Origin: Batkoa obscura
Lineage: Eukaryota > Entomophthoromycota > Entomophthoromycetes > Entomophthorales > Batkoaceae
Assembly: GCA_030770535.1 (NCBI GenBank)
Contig: JASVEC010000024.1
Coordinates: 558,001-622,000 of the forward strand
Direction of reading: 5' to 3'
Length of the DNA: 64,000 bases
Shown here: positions 1 to 14,432 of the stretch, in pieces
Numbering within the stretch: the stretch's first letter is position 1
How the letters are laid out: each line of letters begins with the position of its first letter
Translations under genes and position numbers: made by a program
Notes under the pieces: generated by a model
What the model was told of the DNA's origin: nothing
Databases searched by the model: none
The model's input: only the letters and a program-made list of their open reading frames with translations

Positions 1-20
1 TCTGTACTTCTTTTTTGTGA

Positions 21-1283
21 TTATAAGGTATTCTTATCCAAATCTTTCAAATATAAATCCAAAGATTTCAGATCCTCCTGTGTAAAATCAGTAAACTTAG
101 TTTTAACTACCTTCGATTTTCCAAAACGATCTGAAGTAGCGTCATATCTACATTTAGAGTCAATCTCACCCAGTGGAATTTCAAAAGAATACAAAATGGA
201 AGCAGATGCATTCTTAAGGCTGATGGTAAGTTCAGGTATGCCAAATAATAATCTCATCTAGTTGAAAATTAGTATTAGTCTAAAAGAGGATGAAGTAGTA
301 TTAGTTACGATAATCAAAGCTGGGGTCATAAAGATCATCACAAATAATGGAGGAAGCAAAGTGTTTGCTATATTACTTGCTATGACACCAGGTGAAGTAA
401 CAATAGATGTAATTGGATAGTTTTTAGCTTTAAATTCTTGGTTGAAAAGTTCCGATAAGAGTTGTAGGCAGTATTTGTTGGAGCCATAGGGGTTTATACT
501 TGATATAAAGTTCAATATTGTTATTATATAGTATTATTGTTAGTAACATACCTTTTCATCCCTTGTATGTCTTCAATATCGAAAAATTCTTTTTCTCCTT
601 CTGAAGATCCAGTCCATATAATTCTAGCATCTTGGGATTTTTTTAAAACTTCAGTTAATTTTCTGATCTATAAATTATTATTATAGACTTCACTTATTGT
701 ATTATGTTTTACCATAATATAGTGCCCATATACATTCGTATAAAAAGATTTTGAAATCTCTTTATTGATCATACTTATTCCATCATGGTTAATATACTTT
801 GGTTTAACTGGAAAAGTTCGAATATCAAACAATAGCTGATGAACTATACCCCAATAAGAAATTCCATTTGCTATCAATGCACCAGCGTTTAAAAACAAAG
901 TGTCTATTTTATCTTCACTAGACCAAATTAATTCAAGGAACTTAATTAAGCAGGTATTAAATTACCTTGAACTCAACTTTTTACAAGCACTTGAAATACT
1001 ATCCACGTCCGAAGTATCCAATTCCAAAGGAATTAAAACAACCTTCCCCTCTTCAATTGCTTTCTTTACAATTGGTGGCAAATTGAGTATTACTTCTTCA
1101 AATAAGGCTAAGACTCTGTCAGCATTTCTTGCTGTTCCATAGATCTTGATGTCTGTGAAACGGGTAAGTAAGGAAATCAAAATACCTTTGCCAACTGCTC
1201 TAAAATTAAACATCAGATATAAATTGACGTAAAGGATAATACAAATTATACCCTGTAATCCCTGTAATGACAACTGTTTTCAT
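21..1283 (-). CDS. ERG27: 3-ketosteroid reductase (ergosterol biosynthesis)
   Basis: Six exons read on the minus strand (1283-1252, 1199-966, 917-713, 667-552, 498-309, 257-21) join in frame to a 337-aa protein. It is a short-chain dehydrogenase: the N-terminal TGITGAVGKG fits the Rossmann NAD(P)-binding loop, NAG follows in exon 3, and YGSNK in exon 5 is the catalytic Y-x3-K. The segment RIIWTGSSEG and the overall length match Erg27, which reduces the C3 keto group during C4 demethylation of sterols at the ER and lipid droplets. The start was chosen because it gives the canonical Rossmann N-terminus in a 32-nt first exon. Introns are about 45-50 nt; the last has an ACTAATACTAAT branch region. 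The alternative is another SDR, but the middle part is Erg27-like. Confidence 0.87.
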
Positions 1284-2914
1284 TATTATTGTTATCGCTA
1301 TTTATAAAAAAGCATTTTGATTCTTTAAAGTAAAAAGCTTGATTTAAATGATTGGATACTTGTGGACAACAAATGGTACGATCATTTTTATTGTGACCCC
1401 TTTTTATAATAATCCTAGATTAAATTTGGAAGCATAACAAATCAATTTTAATTTTTAACATTTATGGCTATAGCAATTTTAAAAATTTATATTATTTATT
1501 TATTCTTATTATATAATGCTACTATTGTCATATAAACGCTGCTTTTTACTAAGGTTTCAAATATAGTAAAGTATCATTGTTTAAAGAACATTATATAAAG
1601 CTTTATCATAAAATTCAACTAGTTGTTTGAATTATTAAATCGAATGTTTACTTAAAAATTAACATTGAGGTGATAGATACTTTTAAAAGACTTTATAGAA
1701 TAGCCTTTAGACATCCATATTAATTATTATTACATTTGTTTATATTTTACGAACATTGTGAACTTAACGTTTAGTTTGTTTAATCCATTTAATTTATTTA
1801 GCTTAAAAACTTCAGCTATATTTTAATTTATTCTAATATTATATGTATATTTTACAAATAGTATTTAGAATTGAATCTGTATTTATATGGGGATGTATTT
1901 TTGTGTTTAAGAATTTTACTAACAATTTTTCTGCTTAAATAGCACTTAAGTATACAGGGGTGTTTTTTTAGCTTCATCACTTTCCATTTTTTAAATAAAC
2001 CATGATAAAGTTCAAAATAATTTATTAGTTGATCTTATACAACATTTAGCAGTTATCGATAGTGTGAAAAAATTATTGATACAGAAAGTACTTCAAACTA
2101 ACAGAATGGCGTTAAAGTATACTATTTTAATTAACTAGTTAATGCTTAATTTATAAAACTATAGTTAATGATTTAAATAACTGTTTCCGTGACTATTTTA
2201 ATAATATAACTTTGAGAATAATATCAGAATATTTTAGCTGTAGAGTTAAAGTATAAAACAATTATAGTCGTGAAGATGATAAATTATACTTATTCCTTAC
2301 TCGATATGATAATAAATAGCTTTCTGATTTTTATGAATTTAGGTTCTTAATCTTTGGCTGGATTTTTCAACTTATTTTAAATTTTAATTTTCATTAAATG
2401 CAATGTTTTTAGTTGGGATTTTTATTTGACTGATTGAATGGTACTTTTTTTTTCATTTTGATTTATGATTTGCTCAATATTCAAGCTCAAAAAGAAGGAT
2501 TGAGCAAATCCTAACCTTATGTTTTTAATGAATCTAATATAATCAATATAGGAATATTCAATTGTAAAGCTAGAGTTAGTGTGCTAATTATAAACTTAAT
2601 AATTCTTTTTATGAGTATGAGTTTTCTAAAAGCACAATTTACTCTTTTTAGAATCATTCTAATAAGGAGGATTTGCATTTGTCAGTAATAATGTAGAAAC
2701 TTCCCTTATCAAGATTAAGCAACAATACAATTAATTTGTTTTTTTTACAAAACTGCTATAAGTGAGATATTGAAATGTATTTTGTTAGTGGGTAAAGAGC
2801 ATACGACTTTGAAATAAGAGTATAACTAGTGTAAACTAAAGTATGACTTATACTATACTAAAAAGAAAACCAAAATTAACATTAAAGTAAAATTAGATTT
2901 AAATAAACATGATA
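1284..2914. other. intergenic, no gene seen
   Basis: AT-rich sequence between the ERG27 start and the end of the SNARE gene. No open frame with coding character was found on either strand. It contains a rearranged MITE pair (1888-1995), listed separately. Confidence 0.6.
1888..1995. mobile_element. MITE family 1, fold-back pair of partial copies
   Basis: Begins TGGGGATGTATTTTTG, the reverse of the family's right end, and runs about 60 bp. It is then joined to a forward left-end piece (GGGGTGTTTTTTTAGC onward). The two halves face each other, as in the better-preserved pair at 25425-25627. Confidence 0.7.
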
Positions 2915-3981
2915 TTAAGAGAATATAACCAAAATAAAGATGGACAACACAACAAACAAAATTAAAAAGATATAACACATTGTTTTTCTAGACTTCTTCT
3001 GGTATTCGTTAGCAGTGTTCAATTCGGTATTAGCTTGGTAAATATTAACTGCAACATTGGAAACATTGGATTCGATATTATCTGTATTTTAAATTAATAA
3101 ATATCTATTTATTAATAAGCATTTACCTAAAAGCCCTTGTTGTTCATTGACAAATGTCCCTAAATCTCTAAAGACTTCGTTTAATTCTGTTATTCCTTGT
3201 TCTATCTCTTGGATCTCTCTTTCTCTTTCTTCGATAAGACCTTGGTTAAATTCAATCTCGTTATCTAATGATTGAACTTGGACCCTAAAAAAAATTAATT
3301 TTATTTTCTTAAAGAAATTGCCAGTAATACCTCTGGTTAGATTGCAAAAGCAATGGTTGCTCTTCTTTTTCTTCATCCCTAAAAAAAGCCAATTAATTTA
3401 AATTTCATCAATTTAATAAAGTTTTACTCTTGCACATTGTGTATATAGTCAACAACTTCCCTTGATTTTTCAGCAGAAATTTTTTGAATCGAATGAAACT
3501 GAGCCAAAACTTTTTGAAAGTCTTTCGTTAATTTGTGCTGCCCAAGTTTACGTTGTTTCTATAAAGCGGTTATTCGTTTAAATTAAAAACTTAGTAAGTA
3601 TTACCAATTCTTCAGAAGATAAACTACTAGTATTGGTTGTAAGTGACTTTATATCTTTTGTGGTAACTTTTATCATCTCTCTCGTTGACTCAGTAACATC
3701 ATGCCTATTTTTGTTTAATAACTTTAAATTCAGTATATTATTGATATTACATTTGACTCCTTAACGCCTGAGTATCTCTTTGAGTTCCAAGTAAATTAAC
3801 AATCCTTTGAAGATTGGATACGTTTGAAGTTATCTTGAATATTTTTTGAGAAATGGATTTAGTCAAAGCATCTGAATATAATGATTAGTATTTTGAATAG
3901 ATCTATCAACTATATATTACCTGAGTTTTGATTGCTCTTTAAACCACCACCAAACCCCGCTTCAAGATCGTTAAAAGACAT
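2915..3981 (-). CDS. PEP12: Endosomal Qa-SNARE, syntaxin (Pep12 family)
   Basis: Seven exons (3981-3921, 3871-3751, 3704-3605, 3558-3428, 3378-3331, 3284-3127, 3081-2915) give 261 aa. The N-terminus MSFNDLEAG is typical of Pep12/syntaxin-7 proteins. A helical Habc-like region follows (about 20-135), then a SNARE motif containing DLGTFVNEQQ, whose first Q in EQQ fits the zero-layer glutamine. The protein ends in a hydrophobic tail anchor (CYIFLILFVVLSIFILV). The family drives fusion at the prevacuolar/late-endosomal compartment with Vps45 and class C Vps tethers. All six introns are short and in phase. A Golgi or plasma-membrane syntaxin is less likely because of the N-terminal signature. Confidence 0.86.
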
Positions 3982-5136
3982 ATTTTATTTATAAGAAAGA
4001 TTAATTAAATTTTTACTTGTTCCACTCTTTCTTATTTTTAATAACGATTTTCCATAAATTCCCAAAGTTTATTATTTTTTGAATAAATTTGGAAATTCTG
4101 CTAATGAATCTCTGATCAGTTTGGCTGTGTTTTAGCCAAATTTAATGACTTATGCTTAGTAACAAAAATTACTTAAGTATGATAACACCTATCGGAATTT
4201 TGGTGATAAATTAGTTGCTATCATTGAAAGGGAATTTTAGTTCTATTTAAAAATTATTGTTGGTAAAAATAAATTGTTGACATTAGAAAACAGTTTCTAG
4301 CTTTGAATTACAATACAATAGAGGTATTTATTTTAGTTTATGAAATAATCTTATTAAAGTTATCTACACATTTTTGCTACTTGCTGGTCTCTTTTTATAA
4401 TTATTAATAGTAGTTGATCATACTTCTGTTTATAGCAAGGTTATTAAAAAAGATGTTAATACAAAACATGCTTTTATTTAACAATAGTCATCAAACCAGC
4501 ATGCTTGATACGTTCGTTTACAAATTAAGGGGAGTATAGTGCGATAGCCGTAATGCTTATAAAAAAAACCATTGTTAAGAACAATGTTAATAAAATCCAC
4601 TTTTTTTAGATCCTATGTTTCTTGTATAATAATCTCTAAATTGTTATTAAATAACAATTTAATAGCGGATTTAAGTTAACAGTAGTATTGCATAAATTGT
4701 ACACTATTAAACTGCATTTTACTTTGTTTAATTAACATTAATAAATTTATATTCTATAAAGTTCAATATAAAATTTTAACTGGAATATTAATATATTAAT
4801 CCAAGCAGTTTGATATAATTAGATTTCAATATATACAAACTTTATATAACATTCGGATATAATTAATAATTTTAATTTATTAATACGTTTGCAGTTCTAT
4901 AAATTTATTGACTATAAATTATGTTAAGAATATGAAAGTGTTAAAACCAATTAGCAATCAATTTTTAACAAATAAAAGGACCAATACAAATTAAAATGCA
5001 ATAAATGAGTGGCAGGTTTAATTAAACTAAAGCATTAAATTAGAAGCCACTAAATATTGTCCAACGTATATAATTATTCTCAATTTTAAAATTTAGTTTT
5101 TTATTTGTAATTGCTATTAAGTATCTTTCTTAATTG
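3982..5136. other. intergenic between divergent SNARE and MAPK genes
   Basis: The two flanking genes are transcribed away from each other, so this 1.15-kb stretch must hold both promoters. It is extremely AT-rich. I see no open frames or repeats with support. Confidence 0.55.
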
Positions 5137-6737
<1,601 letters not shown>

Positions 6738-7836
6738 TGAATTTAGTTATTAAACCCTATTTCTAATAAACACATAAAGTTAAAGTTTTAAACAATAGAA
6801 TTTCACACTATAAAGTTGCTACTAGAGTTTAAAATTTAACCAAACTCTAACTCTTGATGTTTCAAACTTAATTGTGTCAGAAATAAAGGGATGTTTTTTC
6901 ATTAAAATATAAAATTTTAAATTTCTAATTGGTTATTACTATTACTATTTGATTTCTAATCATGTATACTGCAATATTGATGTCTTCTATTATTTTTCCA
7001 AGTTTAATAGTATTGCTTTGTACTGCTAGCAACGTTACTATTCACTAGATAACTCCTCATAAATGACTTCAAATAGTACATATTCGACTGTTTTTTAATG
7101 CAAAAACCAGCCCTTAAGTAATATAAATGATAAGGACATGGGATGTTTTTTATTTTCATCACTTTTTCCTTTTTTTAAGCACTATTTGAGCAGAAAGATT
7201 GTTAGTAAAATTCTTAAACAAAAAATACATCTCTACATCATTGTCATGTGTATAGCTTTGTGATATATCAAGGATTAAAACTGCAAGAGATAGCTTTGAA
7301 AATAATACTTTTAAAAGTTCAGATTTCTGATACTCTTTATAAAGTTTATTGGCAATTTTAAAATGACATCAAATTAAATTTTTTTATTTAAATCTATTTG
7401 ATATTTCCTTTATTATACAGCTTTTTGTTATATAATTGTGCTTTTAAACTTGCTTTGTCATATTGTTGATCAGTCATCTGTTAAAATATATTTATATAGT
7501 TTTATTTATTTGAGCTATTTATAGTATAATCATATTGTTTAATTTGAATTTTTTAAAACAAATTAAGATTTCATATTTGCTATTTTATTACAATTTGAAA
7601 AGGTGGACTTTCTTCCTCACTTTAACTAATTTGCAAATACTTCAAACCAATAAAAAAGATTTTAATGAAATTCGCTCATTAATGCAAAGTTGCATTATTT
7701 AGGGTAAATTAGAAAAGAATAAGTAACATTTCTTATAGATTGATAAAATAGTTGTTGAAATTATAAGGTTATGACAAAAAATTAATACGGCATCAAACTC
7801 TTTACAAATAAACATATTACTTGATCTTTAGAAACG
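6738..7836. other. intergenic with one MITE
   Basis: Sequence between the MAPK stop and the SSK1 start. Apart from the MITE at 7139-7236 nothing recognisable is present. The promoter of the downstream regulator should lie in the last few hundred bases. Confidence 0.55.
7139..7236 (+). mobile_element. MITE family 1 copy
   Basis: Diverged copy: TGGGATGTTTTTTATTTTC at the left, AAGCACTATTTGAGC in the middle, and AAAATACATCTCTACA at the right, where younger copies have CATCCCCA. Confidence 0.75.
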
Positions 7837-10800
7837 ATGAAAAGCGATTTATTTTATAGCGGTGACAACCTTTTTAGAGATATCTCTCAACATATATCTT
7901 ATTTAGACCCAAACTTTGAAGCTTCAACAAATAACTTTTTTGAATCAAGATTGAAAACAATTTTATCATTGGTTTATTATCTAAACTGCTTCTCTTCAAC
8001 ATTTATCTTTGTTTTTTCACTCAAATCCGAGCTCGGTAATTCTTTTTACTTATTTCTTAATATATGTGTTTGGTCTTCTTTAGTGTTGAAGACATTTGAG
8101 AGGTTGGTAAGAAATGCCAAAGGTTCGATTTATATGGCTATTTTTGCTTGTTTATTGCATATAATGTTTGACATAATGAGTGGATTTAGAACTTTAAACG
8201 AGCATAATTTTACTGGGGATTCTTCGACATCTATATTAGTTTACTCTTCGTGGGCTTTACCAGAATTCACCTTCTTTTTCGTAGTTGTACTTTTAATGAT
8301 TATAAATTTATACGAGAAAGATAGGTTGAAACTTCAAGCAGAAATTAGAAACCAATTTATGACCGCATGTGTTGCAACGGAAAATTCACATAAATCATAT
8401 ATAAATAAAGAAGTACAAATCATCCGTGTTTTTGTTGAAGAACTTCGAACAATCGTCGCTGTTATTCAAGAACATTCCAAAACATTAGCTTTATTTGGAG
8501 AATCAAATGTGTTAGATAGCAACAACTGTAAAGTATTTGAGCTAAAATTGGACACTTTTTTCAAACATTTCTCAAAGATTTGCAATGTGCTTACTAGCTA
8601 CAGGGATCTTAGCTCTGGTCGGTTTTTAGGATTTGTAGCTTCTTATAAATCAAAAAATCGTTTCGATGTCACCAATGTACTCCAATTATGTGGTGATATT
8701 TTAGGGAAACATGCAGCTAGAGAGAAATTAGAGCTTATTATTAATGATTTGGAGCTCGTTTTCACAAAGTTGTTTGCTTATGGTGAAGGTATAGCTTTGA
8801 ATCATATTCTAGTCAGAGTAAGTTTATTTTGGTTATATTAAATAAATATTTAATGTTTGTAGATGTTGAACTTTGCGATTCAATCAGCTTTGCCCAATTC
8901 AAGTATTGAACTCGGAGTAAAAATACCTAAATCAAAAAAAGATAAAGATGCCCCTATTGATGTGAATACTCCAATTTCATTTATTTTTACAGTTTCATAT
9001 AGTACTTCTTCTTCAACAGATATAATTGATTTGAATTTAGATATGAATAGCCCGTTAGTTTTACTTTCAAAGCAAGTGGGAGCTAAATTGACTTACTTTG
9101 GCGATTCTAATAAGAAAACTATTTATATAAAATGTACCTTTGTAATGTCTGAGGAGTGTCACGCAATACTAAATAAATCGTTTGATGAAAATGTAATTGA
9201 ACATCCTTCAAGAAAATTATTTCTTGATCATGAGTTATATTTAGTTACTTCCCAGGACTCAACTTTTGGGAACTTTCTTAATTCTTGTTTTAAATTGCTT
9301 GGTGCAAACATTGATTTAGTACCAAATTCTACTCCCGCCTTATCTCGCTGCTTAAGAACTTTAAATGATAAAAGTATAATATCAAAAGATGTATGCTTTA
9401 TTATCAACGATTGTTTCACTTCATTTCAGACTATCATTCATGATATTTTGCTAAGAAATACAGGAGATCACTGTAGAAGAGTCAATAATACAAGCATTAT
9501 CTATCTTCTGTCACCAGATAGTTTCCCAGAAGTATTTCAATTTTTAGAAACAACTTTATCCCAATGCCATTCTTTATTTTATCCTTGCATTACATTAATA
9601 CCTAAACCCGTAGGGTTTAGACTATTTGTTGATTTATATGTTTCCCATGTGAATGCTTCACAAAATAGCTATTCTCCGGGTAGGTTTAGGTTATTCAATG
9701 AAAATAAAAGCTTGTCACAAAACAAAATTCAGTCCCCTGAAATTAAGTCTCCCCGCTCCCCTCACTCACCAAGACCTCTTCACAGGCATTCAAACTCCAA
9801 TGGAAGTTCCTCATCAATAAAACCAGAAGTATTAGTTGAAGTCAAATCGCCGGAAGGAGTGGTTATACCGAAAATCGAAGATCCTGAGCCGTTAAATCCT
9901 TCTATTCCAAATGTTGTTGTGACAGATGAAAAGGTTAAATCATCACCAACCCCTTTATCCAAACTTCTTTCAAAATCTAAACAATCACGTACTGCTGCTA
10001 AATTAGCAAAATTAAATAAGCAAGGTAAAAAGGATGGACCAATGCTTTCACCGAACTCAGCTAAGCGTCCTGGAGCAAATTCTGGTTCTTATTTTCCACA
10101 AGTCCAGTCACTTCCTATCAATGTTTTAATAGTTGAAGGTAATTTTATTTGTTCTTATTTGTGTTCAATAATTAACTTTTTAGATAATCCGATTAATCAA
10201 AAGATTCTTGCTACATTTATGAAAAAGCGAAAGATAAAATATGCAGTTGCAAATGATGGACAAGAGGCTGTCGAAAAATGGAAAAAGGGTGGATTTCATA
10301 TTGTCTTAGTAAATAATTTTTAATTAACATAAAACATTTGCTCATTCTTTTATTTAGATGGATATTCAACTTCCAGTTATGGATGGTATCGAAGCTACCA
10401 AAGAGATACGAAAAATCGAAAAAAGTAGACAAATCAGTTTTTTTAGCCCGCCAACTTCTTCAAATAGTGAGCCTATGAAGTTACCAACTCACTCTCAGCC
10501 AAATACACCATCGCCACGTACACCTCCTACTCCAATCCAATCGCCAGTTATTATTGTAGCTCTTACTGCCTCATCGTTAAGGACAGATCGTATTGATGCT
10601 TTAGCTGCAGGTTGTAATGATTTCCTGACTAAACCAGTCTCTTTAGTTTGGCTTGAAAAAAAAATAATGGAATGGGGATGTATGCAGGCATTGATAGATA
10701 TTGAAGGATGGCGTCGACTTAAATATTCCAAAGCTAGCTCACCAACAGCACGTAATGTGGGTAATGGACCTTCCACAGCACCAACGCACCATGGCTTCCC

Positions 10801-10915
10801 ACTCAGTAAATTACCAGATCCTACTAGAAATTTTAATATGCGATCGGAAGCTATGCTATCAAAGCTTAAAAAAGCAGAGGAAAAGAAGCGTGGGACTAGT
10901 CCTGTTTATCAATAA
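7837..10915 (+). CDS. SSK1: Ssk1-type response regulator with membrane-spanning N-terminus
   Basis: Four exons (7837-8817, 8863-10138, 10184-10308, 10358-10915) give 979 aa. The C-terminal receiver is intact: VEDN (D753), MDIQLPVMDG with phospho-acceptor D796, ALTASS (T864) and TKPV (K886). The flanks IEWGCMQALI-like and GWRR are diagnostic of Ssk1/Mcs4, which relays osmostress phosphate signals from Ypd1 to the Ssk2-type MAPKKK of the Hog1 pathway. As in the family, a Ser/Pro-rich insert (about 820-855) splits the receiver. Unusually, exon 1 has four hydrophobic segments (about 41-61, 68-85, 97-114, 133-158), followed by a helical stretch and a region resembling a degenerate HATPase. A Ser/Pro-rich linker (about 600-740) precedes the receiver. 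Introns join these parts in frame, but a transcript would confirm a single protein. Confidence 0.85.
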
Positions 10916-11355
10916 TACGAAGATATTATCAAACTGACTTTTTTATCTTTTAATGTAAATGATTATGTAATATTTTTGGTCATAGCATTTTCAATATCGG
11001 TTGATAATGAAGTGTTATTTATAGCTGCAAGCTAGTTTTTTAATTTTTTTCCAAGTGGAGGCGTTAGCTAAATTAAAGCTTTATTTTTAAAATTTATAAT
11101 ATATCTCTTCAATACTTTATTAAAATAACACTTTCTAATAAAAATGACAAGTATTGAAATGTTTGTAAAAATAATAAAACTAAAAACATTTACATTTTAA
11201 ATTTATTTATAGTTTATTTATAAATGTTCGATTATCTAATTAATAGATTGAAGAGATTAACTTTACAAAAAAGTCAGCCCTTCAATATAACAGTGTAATA
11301 TAGATTATTAGTAAAGAAAAACAATCAGCGAAGGTTATAATCAAGAAAGATTGAC
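10916..11355. other. convergent intergenic, no gene seen
   Basis: Lies between two genes whose 3' ends face each other. It should contain both polyadenylation regions. AT-rich, without recognisable repeats. Confidence 0.5.
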
Positions 11356-12678
11356 TTATTCTGAAGAAGCTTTGAGAGCTTGTTCAATATCTTCAAGTAA
11401 GTCTTCAGCGTCTTCAATACCTACAGATAAACGAATAAGATTATCAGTTATTCCTAAAATTTCACGGTCTTCAGCTGAAACGGAACCATGAGTCATTTTA
11501 GATGGAAGTTCACAAAGAGATTCAACTCCACCAAGACTTTCAGCTAAAGTGAAGATTCTAAGGTTTTGCAAAAATTTATCAGCTACATCACCATCACCAT
11601 TGATTCTAAAGGATACCATACCACCGTACCCTTTCATTTGTTTCTTAGCTAATTCATGTTGAGGATGTGATTCTAAGCCAGGATAGATAACTTTAGTGGC
11701 ATAAGGGGAGGCTTCTAAGTATTTGGCAACTTGGAGAGCATTAGCTTCATGTTGACGCATACGAAGAGCTAAAGTCTTAAGACCACGATGAGCAAGGAAA
11801 CAATCAAAGGCAGATGGGACAGCACCGAAGGAGTTTTGTTGGAATTTAAGATCTTCGTATAATTTAAGATCATTTAATGCAGCTACTCCCATAACGACAT
11901 CAGAGTGGCCATTAATGTATTTAGTTACTGAATGGATAACAATATCGGCGCCTAAAGTTAATGGGTTTTGGAAATATGGGGATAAAAAGGTGTTATCAAC
12001 AACTAAAATAGCACCATTTTTATGGGCGATTTCGGCAACAGCCCTGATATCTACTAAACGTAAAGTAGGATTGGTAGGAGTTTCAATCCAGACAATCTAA
12101 GATAGATTGTAAATAAAAGTTGTAAATAAAAAATATTAAGTGACCTACCTTAGTATTAGGCTTAATGACGGTGGATAAATTCTCTGGCTCCAATAAATCA
12201 ACAAAGTCAACACTAATACCTTTAGTATTGGCGACTTTAGTGAAATAACGGTAAGTTCCACCATAAACATCGTTTACAGAGACAATGTGAGAGCCGGATG
12301 GAAGCATGTTTACAATGGATGCAGTAGTGGCTGAACCAGATGAGAAAGCAAGACCTAGTATAATTTAATACCAAATTTGAAAGAATTAGTATGGATAAAC
12401 TTACCATGATTTCCTTGCTCTAAGGCAGCTACAGCAGCTTCAAAGGAGTCACGGTTTGGGTTACCAGAACGGGAATATTCAAAACCCTATATTATATTAA
12501 TAAAAAAGTAAAATAATCTTATAGTTATAGTTACCTGATGAACACCAACAGCAGATTGTTTGAAGGTTGTTGAAAGAGAGATGGCAGGAATTACAGCGCC
12601 AGTTGATGCGTCTGGGCTTTGAGCAGCGTGGATAGCAAGGGTAGCGAATTTTAAAGTTTTATTAGCGTTATGGACCAT
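11356..12678 (-). CDS. CYS3: Cystathionine gamma-lyase
   Basis: Four exons (12678-12535, 12486-12405, 12354-12149, 12096-11356) encode 390 aa, close to yeast Cys3. It is a PLP-dependent Cys/Met-metabolism enzyme (fold type I). YSRSGNPNR binds the PLP phosphate and substrate, SSGSATT follows, VVDNTFLSP holds the cofactor-binding Asp, and SVTKYINGHSD carries the Schiff-base Lys (K203). It cleaves cystathionine to cysteine, 2-oxobutyrate and ammonia in transsulfuration. An in-frame ATG lies 21 nt upstream (12699), but MVHNANKTLKFAT matches family N-termini better. Cystathionine beta-lyase or gamma-synthase are the close alternatives; length and core sequence favour Cys3. Confidence 0.9.
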
Positions 12679-14432
12679 ATTGAATATTATATAAATCAAT
12701 CAATAAAAAGTGAAAGAAGGAATTTTATTTTTTCATTGAACCTCCATTGCTATCATTTTTATAATACCTCCTTGCAACATACTTTCTTTGTATTACACCA
12801 TTTCGAATGATTTAAATTAGTAATCTGTCAATCTTTCCCACAGTCAAAGTAGCCAATCATGTGATTTTAAGCTTACAAATGCAGTATAAACTTTAAAATG
12901 TGATTTGTGGAGATTCTCAGAAAGGCAAGTTTCCATAGTAAATTTTCTCCAGAATTTTTTATGAATTAAAATTTTCTTTTAAATTAAATATTAAACTTGT
13001 ATTTTTTTGACATCTTTGACATTATTTGAGTACATTTTATAATAAAAAATGAAGTTTTTATATAACTTGCATCCAAACAAATATTAAATAAGTCGACGCA
13101 ATCTTAGCAAAATATCAAAATCATTAATAATTTTTTTAACTCAAATCAATATTTGATTAATAATTTACAAATGAAGTTAGCAAAATTAAACAATTATTAG
13201 GAATCTTAATTGATTTTGATTGAAACTTAGATTAAATTTGCATAATTTTCAAAAAATCAGTTTTTAATCTACCAAAAATCCATTGTAATGATTGGGCTAA
13301 ATGATTATTAATTCGTTATTAGATTATTAATTATACCATAGTGAAATCATAGGTTGAGGCTATTTATAATCTTAACCCATCAACTATGCCCATTCGGATC
13401 AGAAAATCGATTTTATTGGTTAGTTGTATCGTAAAATGAATTTTACTTTTATTTAAAAGATTTCATCTTATATAATAATTTGTATATTTATTTCATTATT
13501 TCAATTTATTAGTTAAATAAAAATAAATATTTTGTTTTCAGAAATTTAAAAAATGAATAGGGATCACATTATCCTTAAAATTAAAGAGCGGATAATTCCG
13601 CCTAATTAAACTATTTGTTCAATTTCACTTGAAAAATTTAACAAAATTAAGGTTGATAGTTAATTTACCTTTAATTGTTTCATTATATAAGGGTATTATG
13701 CCTCAAGATATTTATAAAGCCATTTAACTATGAAACTTTTATCATAAAATTTAACTATTATTCATTTATTAAAAATAGACATGAATTACATGTACTTGAG
13801 TTTACCACCATTTAATAACACTTATAAATCATTATTCTTAAAAAACGATTCTAAATTATATTTGTCCTAAAGACTATTAATTTCTAACTAGGTTAAGTAG
13901 AGTTTACCATCTAGACTATAAAGTGTGCTCAAAAAAGTGGGATAGATTTACCGGATAGTTCTTAGTAGATCAGTCTCATTTATTTTGAGTAGAGTTATAA
14001 GGACTTTATCTTATTTAAGCATTAATTTCTGATTTTCGTAAAGCTTTAGGACAATATAATTTTTCATTCAAAGAACTCATTAATTTAGAAGCCTACAAAC
14101 ATTTCATTGAAGCATTATGAAATCTAAAAATATCCTTTTAGATTATTCATTAATAACGATAATTTTTGTTTAGTATTGTTTATGTTCTGTGTTAATTTGC
14201 TATATATCGAATGAGCATTATTAGTTACTATGTCGTTTATTTCAAATATAAACTAAACTAATTTTGTATAAAACAGAACAATATAAGGTTAACTTTAAAT
14301 CCATTTGCTAAAGATAAGCAACTCTAACCAATCAAATCCTTTTATTAAATATAAGGTCTTGTTAAATTTATAAAATCAATTTCTACTTTTTAAAAGTTAA
14401 TTAATTATAAACTTAGTTAATAAAAAGGAAAA
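12679..14432. other. long intergenic, no gene seen
   Basis: 1.75 kb between the divergently transcribed CYS3 and BUD6 genes. It is AT-rich, with no coding-like frame, RNA gene or recognised repeat. It must include both promoters. Confidence 0.55.

Noticed and set aside
12679-12699. Upstream in-frame ATG of CYS3
   Set aside because: Adds MIYIIFN, which does not match family starts.
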